Source: a virus
Reading direction: 5' to 3' (one strand)
IMG/VR virus record: IMGVR_UViG_3300032242_002944
Span: 1-59,348 of that record
Length of the DNA: 59,348 bases
The notes under the pieces are model-generated. The model did no database searches. It was not told where the DNA came from and saw only the letters and a program-made list of their open reading frames with translations. Positions 41,130 to 47,263 of this stretch are shown piece by piece. Positions within the stretch are counted from its first letter, which is position 1. The number at the start of each line of letters is the position of its first letter. The translations under genes and the position numbers were made by a program.

Positions 41130-41397
41130 ACGCGAAGTGTCCTGTTTCGTTAGAATGGGTCAAAAACCCGATGATGACGTTGTTGTCCTCTGCGTCAACC
41201 GCGCAGAGGGTAGAAGTGCTGTCGACAATCGAGATGACGTGCGGCGTCATCCATTGGTAGTAGGTATCGTCGTCCATGTTCGCGAATTCAGGGGCAAATC
41301 GCGCCCCCTTCGTGAAGCTCTTGACGATGAAGTGCCGGTGCTCGGGGAGCATCCGGATGACCTCGATAAGCGGTTTCTCAGTCATCCTTCTCCTCAA
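40984..41397 (-). CDS. GNAT acetyltransferase-like protein
   Basis: 137 residues. LCAVDAEDNNVIIGFLTHSNETGHFAYVRKDWRGEQIF is the beta4-alpha3 core of a GNAT fold (Arg-Gly near the acetyl-CoA loop). The last ~28 residues are Ser/His/Arg-rich and lie opposite the coding frame of the next gene, so the domain may be truncated. Overlaps the small terminase by 20 bases. A second GNAT-like gene of this phage is at 25.1 kb. Confidence 0.6.
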   Translation of the reverse strand: MRRRMTEKPLIEVIRMLPEHRHFIVKSFTKGARFAPEFANMDDDTYYQWMTPHVISIVDSTSTLCAVDAEDNNVIIGFLTHSNETGHFAYVRKDWRGEQIFKTLRSVAGISAYSHRSGSWHHQRGSLRWSPFFLPAG

Positions 41398-41896
41398 TCA
41401 GGACGCCCTCGACCAGCTCCGGTACCTGGTGTGCCGGCTTCATGTGCTGGACCTTCAGCATTTCCGTCTTTGCCCGCTCCCAAAAGAGCGGCTCCTCCCG
41501 GAAAAGCTGCAACGCGAAGTTGAACAGCTTCTCCCTCGCGTCCGTCGCCTGGGGGAGCTGCGCAGGCGCGGGGCCGCCGGTCAGTTGGTGCGTGACGCTG
41601 ACCTCGCGCTTGGTCGCAAAGCGCTCCGGACGCATGAGCTTGTACAGCTCCAGGTGCGCCTTCGAGCTTTTCTCAGCGAATTTGCGCGCACTCTGGAGAT
41701 GAACGTCGGCAGCCTGTGCCTCCGCGGCGAGGATCTGACCCTCGGCGAGCATGGCTTCTTCATCGCCGTTCATGACGTCCGACGCGAGCTGCGCGAGCGT
41801 CGGCCCCGGGATAGCCGCCATGGCGGCAGCGTCCCCCCTTGAGGACCCGTTTCGGAGATATTTGAGAAACTTCTCGAACTTCTCGGGCGGAATCAT
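41378..41896 (-). CDS. Terminase small subunit (putative)
   Basis: 172 residues. N-terminal HTH-like segment (FEKFLKYLRNGSSRGDAAAMAAIPGPTLAQLASDV), then a long helix rich in Ala/Glu (oligomerisation) and a C-terminal SVTHQLTG...REKLFNFALQLF part, the layout of DNA-recognising small terminases. First gene of the late operon, just after a strong promoter. Assigned from order and architecture. Confidence 0.7.
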   Translation of the reverse strand: MIPPEKFEKFLKYLRNGSSRGDAAAMAAIPGPTLAQLASDVMNGDEEAMLAEGQILAAEAQAADVHLQSARKFAEKSSKAHLELYKLMRPERFATKREVSVTHQLTGGPAPAQLPQATDAREKLFNFALQLFREEPLFWERAKTEMLKVQHMKPAHQVPELVEGVLIEEKDD

Positions 41897-41910
41897 TTTG
41901 CCGATGGGTT

Positions 41911-41939
41911 ATTCTACCATCGACTGACCTTTTGGTCAA
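41911..41939 (-). promoter_or_regulatory. Late operon promoter
   Basis: TTGACC, 17-base spacer, TAGAAT on the minus strand, 14 bases before the small terminase ATG. The best match to a sigma70 consensus in the window; it would drive the whole 41.9-15.5 kb late region. Its -35 overlaps a TGACC/GGTCA inverted repeat. Confidence 0.75.
41925..41938. promoter_or_regulatory. Candidate operator TGACC-TTTT-GGTCA
   Basis: Perfect 5-bp inverted repeat with a 4-base spacer, overlapping the -35 of the late promoter and lying just upstream of the divergent protease promoter. Positioned to repress both. Confidence 0.45.
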
Positions 41940-41956
41940 TGCTAAAATAATGGATG
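41936..41956 (+). promoter_or_regulatory. Leaderless promoter motif, copy 2
   Basis: TGCTAAAATAATGGATG: -10 TAAAAT, five bases, then the ATG of the metalloprotease. Same architecture and similar bases as the motifs before the VRR-NUC and transglycosylase genes. Confidence 0.55.
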
Positions 41957-42481
41957 CGGTTTGTGCTGTCTTTTCTTTGTCTTACGCTCCTCGCCTGCTC
42001 CGTTGCGACCGCGCCGCCGCCTAAGGCGCCTGCACGCCTTCTGCCTCGCGTGGTTTGGTCGGTGTCGAACAGTTTTATGTGGACCGAAGCCGGGCTCGCC
42101 GCCGTCCGGGATGGCGTGGGGGCAATTAACCGCGCGTGCGGGCGGGAGATTCTGCACGAGGGTCGCGGCGGCGTGGTCGTCGTTCAGCGGTTCGCGATGG
42201 AGGACGTAATCGGCGACGAGGAGAACGGCATCGTCCTCGGGCTCTATGACTCGGATGCGAACACCGTATCACTGTACCTACCCGCTACCGAATCGCCGGA
42301 GCTGTTCCATTCGGTGGTGGCGCACGAATTTTTGCACGCGCTTGGAGAGTCCCATTTCGATGGGCCGCCTGGCGTGTCCATCATGGCCCCGACCGTCGAC
42401 AAGCAGTCTCCGGGCGTGACCCGGCTGGATATCGAACGGTTGGGGCCAGGGTGGGAGTGCCCTAGTCTGGCCGCCCCTTGA
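41954..42481 (+). CDS. Metzincin-type zinc metalloprotease, predicted lipoprotein
   Basis: 175 residues. Signal peptide with lipobox LLAC (Cys15). Catalytic HEFLHALGESH: His124, Glu125, His128, His134, matching HExxHxxGxxH, followed by a Met-turn SIMAP (Met144). A secreted, membrane-anchored protease, more like matrixins than phage proteins. Plus-strand single gene between the late operon and a minus operon that encodes a second such protein. Near-leaderless start. Substrate unknown: surface or cell-wall protein degradation, exclusion of competing phages, or host benefit in lysogeny are possible. Confidence 0.82.
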   Translation: MRFVLSFLCLTLLACSVATAPPPKAPARLLPRVVWSVSNSFMWTEAGLAAVRDGVGAINRACGREILHEGRGGVVVVQRFAMEDVIGDEENGIVLGLYDSDANTVSLYLPATESPELFHSVVAHEFLHALGESHFDGPPGVSIMAPTVDKQSPGVTRLDIERLGPGWECPSLAAP

Positions 42482-42653
42482 TGGGGGGCAGGCTGTCCTC
42501 CACAGCCTGGTAGTCTTCTTCGTCTACCAGCGCATGATACACGCCCAAGACCACGTCCATCCCAAACGGCCGGCTGCCGAACGCCGCGTCGCACACTGCA
42601 AGGGCACTGACCAGACGCGCGTGGACGGCGTCCTCGACTTTCTTACTGCTCAT
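42462..42653 (-). CDS. Hypothetical 63-residue protein
   Basis: MSSKKVEDAVHARLVSALAVCDAAF start, helical; acidic centre. Converges on the metalloprotease gene with a 20-base overlap and overlaps the preceding minus gene by 11 bases. No family recognised. Confidence 0.5.
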   Translation of the reverse strand: MSSKKVEDAVHARLVSALAVCDAAFGSRPFGMDVVLGVYHALVDEEDYQAVEDSLPPIKGRPD

Positions 42654-42861
42654 TTTTCACGCTCACGATCTTGTAGGTTGCGGGCAGCCAGTATAGAATA
42701 CGCAGTGCGTCACGAACAGACATGAAGCCGATGGCGTCCCCACGGATTTGCGTGAAGGTCGACAACGTGTCGCCAGTGCCGCAATGCTTGCACAGCGGGG
42801 AACGAAGGAGAAACGACTCCAGGTACTCGCCTTCGTGGTTCTTGATGTAGTACTTTTTCAC
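42643..42861 (-). CDS. Hypothetical 72-residue protein with CxxC
   Basis: GTG start overlapping the preceding stop (GTGA). VKKYYIKNHEGEYLESF start, a CKHCG pair near residue 24 and a helical SVRDALRILYWL end. One CxxC only, so at most half of a zinc site. Function unknown. Confidence 0.55.
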   Translation of the reverse strand: MKKYYIKNHEGEYLESFLLRSPLCKHCGTGDTLSTFTQIRGDAIGFMSVRDALRILYWLPATYKIVSVKNEQ

Positions 42862-43085
42862 GCGACAACGTCCTCCGGGATCATGGAATCGAACGAGTTC
42901 AGGTAGGCCCGCTCCGCGTGGAGCTGGGCGGCCATGGACGCCGCGTGCAACGTGCGGCTGACCTCGATCGGGGACGCCACGATGGCATACCACTGGCCGT
43001 TGGATAGCTGTCCCACAAAAAGACGAGTGGCCGGGTCCGGCTGCGCCTCCAGGTACGTAGATCGTTCGTTCCAGATCAGTAGCAT
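42858..43085 (-). CDS. Hypothetical 75-residue protein
   Basis: MLLIWNERSTYLEAQPDPATRLFVGQLSNGQWYAIVASPIEV start (short beta protein), Ala-rich helix at the end. Overlaps the upstream metalloprotease gene by 10 bases. No family recognised. Confidence 0.5.
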   Translation of the reverse strand: MLLIWNERSTYLEAQPDPATRLFVGQLSNGQWYAIVASPIEVSRTLHAASMAAQLHAERAYLNSFDSMIPEDVVA

Positions 43086-43558
43086 GGCCAGTGGTTCTCC
43101 TTGAGTTCGTTTCGTTGGTCGAACACATACGTTTTGGTCAGGTAAGGCGCCATCGGCGTGCCCTCCTTGTGGCCGAGGCCCAGAACGTGGCCTAGCTCGT
43201 GGAGAGCGATCTCATATTCCATTGTCTCGCAGCCGCCTTTGAAGTACATATCCCCCCCTACCCCGGGGGCCGCGTGGCCGCACTCGATGCCGCCATCGGC
43301 GGCGCTGGCGTCCGGTGGGCTCGGCCCCGCGTCGCCGAACACCATGAAGTTGGCGGTATACTCCCCTGGCGGGCACGTCCGGTATAGAATCTTGGACCCG
43401 CAATACGCGTTCCACGTATCGATGGCCTGGTCGATAGGCGCCTCGTCAATCGTCCCGACAGCCGCCACTCGCACGCAGTAGGGGTCGCGGTACGGGCTGT
43501 ATGAGCACGCAGCAAACAGGATGGCCAGGATCACAGCGACAGCAACGGCGAGTTTCAT
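43076..43558 (-). CDS. Second metzincin-type metalloprotease, predicted lipoprotein
   Basis: 160 residues from the ATG after a TATGCT -10 element (an upstream in-frame start is poorly supported). Signal peptide with lipobox FAAC (Cys18). Catalytic HELGHVLGLGH: His120, Glu121, His124, His130, then Met-turn TPMAP (Met136). Several further cysteines suggest disulphides outside the cell. Distinct from the 42.0-kb protein apart from the active site. First gene of a four-gene operon of unknown small proteins. Confidence 0.82.
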   Translation of the reverse strand: MKLAVAVAVILAILFAACSYSPYRDPYCVRVAAVGTIDEAPIDQAIDTWNAYCGSKILYRTCPPGEYTANFMVFGDAGPSPPDASAADGGIECGHAAPGVGGDMYFKGGCETMEYEIALHELGHVLGLGHKEGTPMAPYLTKTYVFDQRNELKENHWPCY

Positions 43559-43564
43559 GGTATG

Positions 43565-43592
43565 AGCATAGCTCAAACGCATCGGCTGTAAA
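43565..43592 (-). promoter_or_regulatory. Near-leaderless promoter of the second metalloprotease
   Basis: TTTACA, 16-base spacer, TATGCT, then CATACC and the ATG. TATGCTCATACCATG matches the corresponding stretch before the HExxH protein at 57.8 kb at 14 of 15 bases. Confidence 0.55.
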
Positions 43593-43728
43593 GGCCGAAG
43601 GCCCAATTAGCTAGGTTTTCACAGGACGAGCCGCTCGTGGCTAGGTATCGGGCGCCCGTCATCGACACGGGCATCCGGCGCCGCATCGTCGTCGACAGCC
43701 CCGGCACGTTGATGGACAGGTAGATCAT
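43573..43728 (-). CDS. Tiny-ORF array member 15 (51 aa)
   Basis: MIYLSINVPGL start, Arg-rich centre, GLYSRCV end. ATG shares bases with the previous stop (ATGA). Last ORF of the array; its stop lies inside the promoter of the metalloprotease gene. Confidence 0.6.
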   Translation of the reverse strand: MIYLSINVPGLSTTMRRRMPVSMTGARYLATSGSSCENLANWAFGLYSRCV

Positions 43729-43913
43729 TCGCAGGTGATCTGGCTCTGGCTCTGGAGGGCGGACGTGAGATAGCAGGTGAGGGACCATGTATATGCGGAA
43801 CCCGCAGAGCTGGTCCACATAGTGTATTCAAGCGTTTTGAACTTGGACATACGTGACTTGCACGTCACCGCGTGCGTGGACGCCAGGAAGTACGGGAGGC
43901 GGTACGTGATCAT
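43725..43913 (-). CDS. Tiny-ORF array member 14 (62 aa)
   Basis: MITYRLPYFLAST start, TWSLTCYLTSALQS segment, ITCE end. ATGA overlaps on both sides. Its N terminus is almost that of the preceding ORF (MITYIRLWW). Confidence 0.65.
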   Translation of the reverse strand: MITYRLPYFLASTHAVTCKSRMSKFKTLEYTMWTSSAGSAYTWSLTCYLTSALQSQSQITCE

Positions 43914-44047
43914 TTGTAGGTCGTCACTAGGACTGCGCACCAACTGGTCCGCGAGCGTATGCGGTCACCGGAAAAAAACGAATGCCCTGCGCGGCAGCAA
44001 ACCGAGCGGCTCGGGGTGTTCCACCATAGGCGGATGTAGGTGATCAT
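43910..44047 (-). CDS. Tiny-ORF array member 13 (45 aa)
   Basis: MITYIRLWWNTPSRSVCC start, Arg/Ser/Trp/Cys-rich, TTYK end. ATGA overlaps on both sides. Confidence 0.65.
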   Translation of the reverse strand: MITYIRLWWNTPSRSVCCRAGHSFFSGDRIRSRTSWCAVLVTTYK

Positions 44048-44208
44048 ACGCACGCGCTCCACAAACAGGCGGGCACCCAGTGCCGGATGCCTGTATAGTT
44101 TTCGTGCGCGACGTACGAGAACGTCGTCTGGCTGTAGAAACGATGGGTGGCCCAAAAGACGGACTTACCTGTTGCGGCCGGGGCGGGGCCGAAGATGGAG
44201 GCTGTCAT
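44044..44208 (-). CDS. Tiny-ORF array member 12 (54 aa)
   Basis: MTASIFGPAPAATGKS start, aromatic middle (HRFYSQTTFSYV), WSACV end. ATGA overlaps on both sides. N terminus parallels member 11. Confidence 0.65.
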   Translation of the reverse strand: MTASIFGPAPAATGKSVFWATHRFYSQTTFSYVAHENYTGIRHWVPACLWSACV

Positions 44209-44339
44209 CGGTACCGGCTCCACAGAAAGGTCGGGTTCGCGCCCTTGAAGCGTGACGTGCCCGAATACCAAGCGTAATCTGAATCCACGCACGACCGGCC
44301 CGAGAACAAGGGGGCGAGCGCGATAATGGCGGCGGTCAT
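44205..44339 (-). CDS. Tiny-ORF array member 11 (44 aa)
   Basis: MTAAIIALAPLFSGRS start, DYAWYSGTSRF middle, LWSRYR end. ATGA overlaps on both sides. Confidence 0.65.
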   Translation of the reverse strand: MTAAIIALAPLFSGRSCVDSDYAWYSGTSRFKGANPTFLWSRYR

Positions 44340-44488
44340 TGGTACCTGCTGTACAGCTCGTCGGAGTAGTTTTCCATGTGGGCGGTATAGCTCCACTCGC
44401 CCGTGTAGGAGTGCCAGTAATTGCAATGGCTGCGGAACATGCCAACGTCTGTGAGTACGTAGTACCGGAGGTTTAGGTAGGTCAGCAT
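44336..44488 (-). CDS. Tiny-ORF array member 10 (50 aa)
   Basis: MLTYLNLRYYVLTDVG start; twelve of fifty residues are Tyr, Trp or Phe; YSRYQ end. ATG overlaps the tail of the methyltransferase gene and the stop overlaps member 11, so the second half of the array is translated behind the methyltransferase. Confidence 0.65.
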   Translation of the reverse strand: MLTYLNLRYYVLTDVGMFRSHCNYWHSYTGEWSYTAHMENYSDELYSRYQ

Positions 44489-45222
44489 TCGCGCAGCCTA
44501 TGGAGCATGTTTTCGTAAATCCCAGGGTTGCGTTCGATGACGACGAACCGGCGGCCGTGCTTGCGGGCGGCCACAGCGGCCGTGCCCGAGCCGGCGAACA
44601 TATCGACGACCCATTCTCCAGGATTCGTGTGGGCCAGGATGGGGATCTCAAACAGCTTGACGGGTTTCTCCGTCGGGTGGGTCTTGCCCCTCAGAATCTC
44701 CGTGATGTCCGTCCACACGTTCGTGCGGCGGTAGAATTCGCTCTTGGCGGGATACTTCTTATTGTATCCTGCATACGGGCGTTTCGTGTCCAGGAGCGGA
44801 ATATTGAACAGCCTGGGCCTGTCTGCGTTGCAGAAATACGCGCACTCTTCCCGCGTGAATAAATACTTGTGCGGGGTCCCGTACGCGCGCTTTTTGGCCC
44901 AGGTTATGAGATCGAGCATTCGAAGTGGAGTACGTTCTTCACACTCACGTATGAAGTCGAAAAACGGTCTGTGACCGACCTTCCCCACCCCGCCCCACAC
45001 ATAGAACGCCGCCCCCCTAAGTGCGGCGCTTGAATAGTGCTGTAGCGTCGTTGCAAGCTCTTTTGGGTCCAGTACATCCCATTCCTCTTTCGTGATACCG
45101 CCGTACGGCGGGTCCGTGACGACTAGGGCGATCGGGTTCTGCGTAGCCGCGGCGATGACCGCAGGATCAGCAGCGTCGCCACGGATCGCCAGGCTGCCGT
45201 CGCTGAACGTGTGCGTGATCAA
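44482..45222 (-). CDS. Beta-class DNA methyltransferase (N4-C / N6-A)
   Basis: 246 residues, TTG start overlapping the stop of the 32-residue membrane gene (TTGA). Catalytic TDPPY near residue 38 precedes the SAM-binding FAGSGTAAVAA near the C terminus, with THPTEKP just before it: the circular order of beta-class enzymes. Probably protects phage DNA from restriction. It lies in the middle of the tiny-ORF array. Confidence 0.88.
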   Translation of the reverse strand: MITHTFSDGSLAIRGDAADPAVIAAATQNPIALVVTDPPYGGITKEEWDVLDPKELATTLQHYSSAALRGAAFYVWGGVGKVGHRPFFDFIRECEERTPLRMLDLITWAKKRAYGTPHKYLFTREECAYFCNADRPRLFNIPLLDTKRPYAGYNKKYPAKSEFYRRTNVWTDITEILRGKTHPTEKPVKLFEIPILAHTNPGEWVVDMFAGSGTAAVAARKHGRRFVVIERNPGIYENMLHRLREC

Positions 45223-45317
45223 TCGAAGTACCCCATGAGGGCGCCGAGGATGACGATGGTCGCGCCGGCCAGGATGATGCCGGTTACAGCAAGGGCGAGG
45301 AGCGCGAGGATGAACAT
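45219..45317 (-). CDS. 32-residue membrane protein
   Basis: MFILALLALAVTGIILAGATIVILGALMG: one or two membrane segments. ATG one base after the previous stop, stop overlapping the methyltransferase start. Function unknown. Confidence 0.55.
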   Translation of the reverse strand: MFILALLALAVTGIILAGATIVILGALMGYFD

Positions 45318-45318
45318 T

Positions 45319-45498
45319 TTAGAAATCACTCCAGGGGGTGGGTAGGGCGGGCATGGTGGGGAACTGAGGCAGCGTCGGCGGGTCGGTGTGGGAGGTGGGG
45401 TCGGGCTCGGGGATGCACTCCGTGCAGACGTACGTGTCCATGGGCTCGTGGCGGCGGTCGGTGCGGGCGCCGCAGAGATAGCAGGTTCTCTCGCTCAT
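45319..45498 (-). CDS. 59-residue zinc-finger protein
   Basis: CYLCG and CTEC pairs, a rubredoxin/zinc-ribbon-like knuckle in the first 30 residues, then a Pro/Thr-rich tail. Preceded by its own TTGACC-16-TAGAAC promoter with six bases to the ATG. Not a tiny-ORF family member by composition; function unknown. Confidence 0.6.
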   Translation of the reverse strand: MSERTCYLCGARTDRRHEPMDTYVCTECIPEPDPTSHTDPPTLPQFPTMPALPTPWSDF

Positions 45499-45504
45499 AG
45501 CGGT

Positions 45505-45532
45505 GTTCTAGCACGGTTTGGGCAGTGGTCAA
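45505..45532 (-). promoter_or_regulatory. Near-leaderless promoter of the zinc-finger gene
   Basis: TTGACC, 16-base spacer, TAGAAC, six bases, ATG. Separates the two halves of the tiny-ORF array. Confidence 0.5.
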
Positions 45533-45693
45533 TAGGACGAGCACTGGTACTGGTTCACGCAGCTCCAGCCGTCGTTCGAGAACGACAGCGCCGGCTCGGA
45601 CGTTAGGAGGGGGATGTATCCGGGGCCTCGCAAGAACGTGGAGTGGTGTTGGCATCCCGGTCGGAATCTCCCGTGGACGGCAAGGTACATCAT
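45529..45693 (-). CDS. Tiny-ORF array member 9 (54 aa)
   Basis: MMYLAVHGRFRPGC start, GWSCVNQYQCSSY end. ATG overlaps the previous stop; last ORF of the first half of the array. Confidence 0.65.
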   Translation of the reverse strand: MMYLAVHGRFRPGCQHHSTFLRGPGYIPLLTSEPALSFSNDGWSCVNQYQCSSY

Positions 45694-45827
45694 CGGGACC
45701 AGTGCGCGATGCAGACGGCCAGCGTGCGGTGGTGGTGGTAGGTGCACCACGGGGCTTGTGTGTAGCTCATGGCACTTAGGTAGACGGTCGGGGGCACGAG
45801 CGGGCGGTACTGGAGGATATGGATCAT
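45690..45827 (-). CDS. Tiny-ORF array member 8 (45 aa)
   Basis: MIHILQYRPLVPP start, shared MIHIL with member 7; AHWSR end. ATGA overlap before, ATGATG after. Confidence 0.65.
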   Translation of the reverse strand: MIHILQYRPLVPPTVYLSAMSYTQAPWCTYHHHRTLAVCIAHWSR

Positions 45828-45982
45828 TCGCATGTGCTCGCGAGTTGGATGAGCAGGCCGGAGCCGACGAGGCTGGTGTTCTGGACGACGCGGGTTTCGC
45901 GGTCCGTCCGGGAGTGGGAGCGGGTGTGGGAGCGCGACGTGTAGAAGGGGTTGAACCGCCAGTGGGATAGGATGTGGATCAT
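45824..45982 (-). CDS. Tiny-ORF array member 7 (52 aa)
   Basis: MIHILSHWRFNPFY start, Ser/Arg/His-rich centre (SRSHTRSHSRTDRET), LASTCE end. ATGA overlaps on both sides. Confidence 0.65.
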   Translation of the reverse strand: MIHILSHWRFNPFYTSRSHTRSHSRTDRETRVVQNTSLVGSGLLIQLASTCE

Positions 45983-46149
45983 CGCGCAAAAAAGAACAAT
46001 GAATCTTTGTGTCGAATGAAGCTGTACATGACATTGTAATCAGCCTGATTTGTAAACCTCATCATTAGTTTCACGCCAAACCTGCCGATGCGGGCTTTGA
46101 TCACAGAACTATCTGCGGGAGGGCGCAGAGGGTAGAGCGTTAGTAGCAT
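45979..46149 (-). CDS. Tiny-ORF array member 6 (56 aa)
   Basis: MLLTLYPLRPPADSS start, RFGVKLMMRFTNQADYN middle, FFFAR end. Start lies within the last codons of member 5. Confidence 0.6.
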   Translation of the reverse strand: MLLTLYPLRPPADSSVIKARIGRFGVKLMMRFTNQADYNVMYSFIRHKDSLFFFAR

Positions 46150-46316
46150 GTCGTGTGCTCCAGAAATAGCCGATCCGAAGGCGGTGTGAGGATGTATACA
46201 ATACCGCTTCGGTCACTCGTAGTCGGATATCGGTTCGTGACGGATCTTTGCTTTCCCATAGCTATTCGGGATTCGCCTTTGATAGGCCACCTGCGGCGGA
46301 GGTAGGTTACTTGCAT
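46140..46316 (-). CDS. Tiny-ORF array member 5 (58 aa)
   Basis: MQVTYLRRRWPIKG start, SGIVYILTPPSDRLF strand, HTTCY end. Overlaps member 4 by ten bases. Confidence 0.6.
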   Translation of the reverse strand: MQVTYLRRRWPIKGESRIAMGKQRSVTNRYPTTSDRSGIVYILTPPSDRLFLEHTTCY

Positions 46317-46453
46317 ACGGAATACATGAAATTTGCCCGCGTGTAGGCGCGGTCGGTCCAGCCTACAACCCAATAATTGTGCGCGAATTGGTACGGGTGC
46401 CTTTGGAGGTAAAGCCTCGACCCGCTTTTGATACGCGGTATTATGGCCATCAT
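46307..46453 (-). CDS. Tiny-ORF array member 4 (48 aa)
   Basis: MMAIIPRIKSGSRLYL start, NYWVVGWTDRAYTRANF middle, YSVCK end. ATGATG start overlaps the previous stop. Confidence 0.65.
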   Translation of the reverse strand: MMAIIPRIKSGSRLYLQRHPYQFAHNYWVVGWTDRAYTRANFMYSVCK

Positions 46454-46647
46454 CGGTACACGCTCCGGCGGACGTAGAACTCCGGCGTGTTGATATGGCT
46501 GCCCAGGTTGCGGGCGTAATCGAACCCCGGCGCGCGGGTCCGCCGGATGCGGCCGTAGTGCTTCGGGAAGGTGAGCAGTTGGGGCGGCACGCTCAGCGCC
46601 GAGCGCCGGGTGGGGACGTACAGTGTGGCTGTATAGGGGAGGATCAT
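46450..46647 (-). CDS. Tiny-ORF array member 3 (65 aa)
   Basis: MILPYTATLYVPTRRS start, RIRRTRAPGFDYAR middle, RSVYR end. ATG overlaps a TGA that ends the out-of-frame tail of member 2. Confidence 0.65.
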   Translation of the reverse strand: MILPYTATLYVPTRRSALSVPPQLLTFPKHYGRIRRTRAPGFDYARNLGSHINTPEFYVRRSVYR

Positions 46648-46698
46648 CGGAACCGCGACCAGGTGGGCCAGGGGCAGATGGTGTCGCAGTTGCTTCGA

Positions 46699-46830
46699 CT
46701 ATCGCCGCAGCAGTACGACCCGATGCCGGGTGCGGGAGTACATGGCCCGAAGACCGATGGGCCACTCCACGGGGTGGGACAGAGTGCTGCGGGAATCGTA
46801 CGGGTTGACGACGCGGTGGAGGGAGGTCAT
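46699..46830 (-). pseudogene. Tiny-ORF array member 2, probably frameshifted
   Basis: MTSLHRVVNPYDSRST start in the family style, but the frame ends early at TAG after 43 codons. A shifted frame continues from about base 46715 to the TGA at 46644-46646, giving a tail YCCGDSRSN...WSRFR that matches the tail of member 1 (YCSAPLRSS...WTTFR) and re-forms the ATGA junction with member 3. Either a real indel or an assembly error. Confidence 0.5.
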
Positions 46831-46988
46831 CGGAACGTGGTCCAGGCGATCACGGGAGTGTCAAACGACAGGTAGTCGCCATCGATACTGGATCGTAGGG
46901 GGGCGGAGCAGTATCGCCAGTCGGAGCGGGGGCTGACTTTTACACGGATTCCGCTCCGGGTGAAATATCCGGCGTAGGGTGGGAACAT
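46827..46988 (-). CDS. Tiny-ORF array member 1 (53 aa)
   Basis: MFPPYAGYFTRSG start, SDWRYCSAPLRSS middle, AWTTFR end. First ORF of the array; ATG is six bases after a TACCAC -10, no Shine-Dalgarno sequence. Stop overlaps member 2 (ATGA). Confidence 0.65.
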   Translation of the reverse strand: MFPPYAGYFTRSGIRVKVSPRSDWRYCSAPLRSSIDGDYLSFDTPVIAWTTFR

Positions 46989-46994
46989 CGGACA

Positions 46995-47023
46995 GTGGTA
47001 CCACGCGATTTGGGACTGTGCAA
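46995..47023 (-). promoter_or_regulatory. Candidate promoter of the tiny-ORF array
   Basis: TTGCAC, 17-base spacer, TACCAC, then six bases to the first ATG. The -10 is weak but the spacing matches the other near-leaderless promoters. TACCAC is part of a GTGGTACCAC palindrome. Confidence 0.45.
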
Positions 47024-47061
47024 ATTGTTTGGAAGGGGGTTGACAAGTGTTGTGAGGCGAT

Positions 47062-47172
47062 TTACGCGCGCCCGCGCGGAAACTTTCTACTCTACTACTC
47101 TCTAATAATCTATATATATATAGTATAATAGTAGTAAAGGGAAGAGAGTTTTTCCTGCGCGTGCGCGCGTAA
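47062..47172. repeat. AT-cored, GC-flanked inverted repeat element, copy 2
   Basis: Outer ends TTACGCGCG and CGCGCGTAA, centre TAATCTATATATATATAG, arms ACTTTCTACTC and GTAAAGGGAAGAGAG. Same plan and many of the same words as the element at 8125-8236. It occupies the gap between the leftward tiny-ORF array and the rightward gene cluster. Confidence 0.75.
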
Positions 47173-47263
47173 GTCTTGGCCGAGAGTCTGTCAAGGGGGG
47201 TGGACGATTATTTGCGAGGGTGAGGCTGATGTGGTTCTTTAGAGTCGGAGGTTCCAGTTAGCG

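Noticed and set aside
47062-47172. Telomere-like protelomerase target
   Set aside because: The TTACGCGCG ends recall N15-type telomere palindromes, but the arms are imperfect, there are two copies and no protelomerase was found; an integrase is present instead.
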